Source: Deltaproteobacteria bacterium (GTDB taxonomy: Bacteria > Desulfobacterota > Syntrophia > Syntrophales > UBA5619). From it: 6,430 nt of DNA. The notes beneath the pieces are model-generated. The model was not told the DNA's origin. It did not search any database and saw nothing but the letters and a program-made list of their open reading frames with translations. Location of the stretch: contig JAJFTY010000081.1 in the NCBI GenBank assembly GCA_021372695.1, positions 1 to 6,430 on the forward strand. The letters run 5' to 3'. The position numbers and the translations under genes were made by a program. Shown piece after piece: positions 5,216 through 6,430 of the stretch (position 1 is its first letter; every line of letters begins with the position of its first letter).

Positions 5216-5787
5216 AGCGAACCGGAACTCTCGTCGGAAATGGCACATTCATCATGAGGGAAGTTTCTATTCCGAAACCTTTTCATGATCGAAGGCGCGG
5301 CTTCACGCTGATCGAGGTGATCGTAACCATATTGGTTATCGCGGTTCTTGGAGCAGTCGTCATGACCAGAACGACGTCGACAACGGAGTCCGCATTGCGG
5401 GCCAACGCAGAAAAGCTCAAGGTCCATCTCCGTTACGCGCAATTGAGGGCCTTGAACTCGACGGAGCGGGTCTGGGGAGTCGAGTTCCCAGGCACGAATA
5501 CATACAAACTATATTACGGTCTGCCAGGCACCGACACCAGCCCGCACTATGTGCCCTTCCCGGGAGAAGACGCCGGCACCGTTACCCTGCCGAATACGAC
5601 TATCACCATTACTAACCCGACCGGGAACATTTTGTCCTTTGACACATGGGGGAAGCCCTATTTGAATCTTCGAGCAAATTTCGCCTCCGCCAGCCCACAA
5701 GCCACTGATTACAGGACAATTACATTGAGCTCGGGCGGCGCCTCGGTCGCCATAACCGTCAGAAAGAACACGGGGTACATCCCATGA
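5212..5787 (+). CDS. GspH/FimT-like minor pseudopilin
   Basis: The product has 191 residues. A long basic leader of 30 residues ends RRRG, followed by F31-T-L-I-E35 and a hydrophobic helix (31-51). This is a type IV prepilin processing site, cleaved between G30 and F31, with mature Glu5 conserved. After the helix, LRANAEKLKVHLRYAQLRALN (62-82) and the beta-rich tail (FDTWGKP near 143-149, ITLSSGG..AITVRKNTG near 170-188) match the GspH/FimT minor-pseudopilin layout. It would sit in the inner membrane and be processed by a prepilin peptidase not present here. The ATG at 5212 overlaps the upstream stop and has AAGAGG 7 bases before it. An internal ATG at 5254 would give a more typical leader of 16 residues but has a weak ribosome site. 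Confidence 0.88.
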   Translation: MKRTGTLVGNGTFIMREVSIPKPFHDRRRGFTLIEVIVTILVIAVLGAVVMTRTTSTTESALRANAEKLKVHLRYAQLRALNSTERVWGVEFPGTNTYKLYYGLPGTDTSPHYVPFPGEDAGTVTLPNTTITITNPTGNILSFDTWGKPYLNLRANFASASPQATDYRTITLSSGGASVAITVRKNTGYIP

Positions 5788-6242
5788 AGACATCAGCCTT
5801 TTCGAAACGGAGGGAGAAGGGGTTCACGCTTCTCGAGATCATCATCACGCTCACGATTGCGGCGATTCTCGCGACATTTCTGGTCACCTTCATGGGGACC
5901 GCCCTGACCAAAAGCGGTGAGCCCGTGGTCCGGTCCAAGCAACTCTATGAGTTGCAGCAGGTCATGGAAAACGTCAAGGCGACCTACATGACCATGGCCG
6001 ACGCCACGGACGCCCTGACACGGCTGCAGCAGTTTGCGACAAATGCAACCGGCGCGACCACGTCCCGGAACTATGGAAGCTACACAATCGATGCGAAGTG
6101 CATCATCTTTGACGCGAGCGGCAGCAACTATGTGGAACGCGCCGGCGCCTATACGGGCAGCGGCTATGCCCTGAAATTGACCGTAACATCCAATGCCACC
6201 CAGGGACTGAGCGTCACGGAAGTCTTCACGCAGAGACCCTGA
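5784..6242 (+). CDS. Prepilin-like protein (minor pilin or pseudopilin)
   Basis: The product has 152 residues. A 13-residue leader (…KRREKG) is followed by F14-T-L-L-E18 and a hydrophobic helix to about residue 38. The soluble part is small, polar and rich in Ala and Thr, with repeated aromatic-Gly patterns (RNYGSYTI, GAYTGSGYAL) typical of exposed pilin domains. It has one cysteine (C106), so no disulfide within the mature chain. The start overlaps the previous stop by ATGA (5784-5787), implying coupled translation; the upstream ribosome site is weak. It could be a GspI/PilV-type minor subunit, but the soluble domain is too generic to assign. Confidence 0.87.
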   Translation: MKTSAFSKRREKGFTLLEIIITLTIAAILATFLVTFMGTALTKSGEPVVRSKQLYELQQVMENVKATYMTMADATDALTRLQQFATNATGATTSRNYGSYTIDAKCIIFDASGSNYVERAGAYTGSGYALKLTVTSNATQGLSVTEVFTQRP

Positions 6243-6264
6243 TCGTCGTACCTGGCGGTTGAAT

Positions 6265-6269
6265 GGAGG
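6265..6269 (+). promoter_or_regulatory. Ribosome binding site of third prepilin gene
   Basis: GGAGG sits 9 bases before the ATG at 6279. This junction, with a 36-bp gap, is the only one in the operon with a strong independent ribosome site; the two upstream junctions are ATGA overlaps. Confidence 0.75.
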
Positions 6270-6278
6270 AAGCTTCAG

Positions 6279-6430
6279 ATGAAATCGAAGATCAAAACTG
6301 CATCGAGCCGCGGTTTCACCCTCATAGAAGTCGTGGTTTCCCTGATTCTGGTCGGCATCATGGCCGCCGTAGCCGGCATGGGAATCGTGCAGGCGACCCA
6401 GGCCTTCATCTTCACCCGGGAGGCGGCGGA
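6279..6430 (+). CDS. Prepilin-like protein (3' end outside window)
   Basis: Fifty residues are visible. The leader ends SSRG (residue 12), then F13-T-L-I-E17 and a hydrophobic helix (13-38) followed by IVQATQAFIFTREAA. This is a standard prepilin N-terminus with the conserved Glu at mature position 5. A T-x-A-F-x-F-T-R-E segment after the helix resembles larger PilW/GspJ- or MshO-type minor pilins, but too little is present to decide. It is the third consecutive prepilin in the operon. Confidence 0.85.
   Translation, partial: MKSKIKTASSRGFTLIEVVVSLILVGIMAAVAGMGIVQATQAFIFTREAA

Overview
The window is about 6.4 kb of GC-rich bacterial DNA and splits into three blocks. The gene content fits a Gram-negative deltaproteobacterium in the broad sense (Desulfobacterota, possibly Syntrophus-like): a bacterial deoxyhypusine-synthase-like protein, a GspH/FimT-type pseudopilin operon, MORN-repeat proteins, and an intergenic repeat with a TCGTAAAAAG end and a CTGAGC..GTCGAAGC inner box. 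The taxonomic placement is inference from content and from memory of such repeats; no ribosomal or phylogenetic marker is present.

Left block (1-1644, + strand): the 3' part of a gene for a long charged alpha-helical rod (17 units of eight residues alternating Ala-basic-basic-basic and Ala-acid-acid-acid) fused to seven and a half MORN repeats. Four bases later begins a second, smaller MORN-only gene. Both proteins end inside a MORN unit with closely similar tails. They look like a cotranscribed pair of scaffold or surface proteins; the partner they hold is not visible here.

Middle block (1678-4246, - strand): a two-gene operon read right to left. It starts at a near-consensus sigma70 promoter (TTGACT, 17 bp, CATAAT), has a leader of about 90 nt, then a deoxyhypusine-synthase-family protein and, 37 bp downstream, a HI0933/YhiN-family flavoprotein. 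The DHS-like protein keeps the catalytic lysine region but differs at residues that bind spermidine in the human enzyme, so it probably makes another product (a polyamine or guanidino-polyamine) rather than deoxyhypusine.

Intergenic region (4124-4591, 468 bp): holds the outward promoter of the - strand operon, a modular inverted-repeat element with a second partial copy beside it, and short palindromes around a possible weak promoter for the + strand operon.

Right block (4592-6430, + strand): an operon of an unrecognised four-helix membrane protein followed by three prepilin-like proteins, each with a G|F-T-L-[I/L]-E processing site. The first two junctions are ATGA overlaps. The second gene is GspH/FimT-like. 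The third pseudopilin runs off the right edge. The set most likely contributes minor pilins or pseudopilins to a type IV pilus or type II secretion-like machine in the inner membrane.
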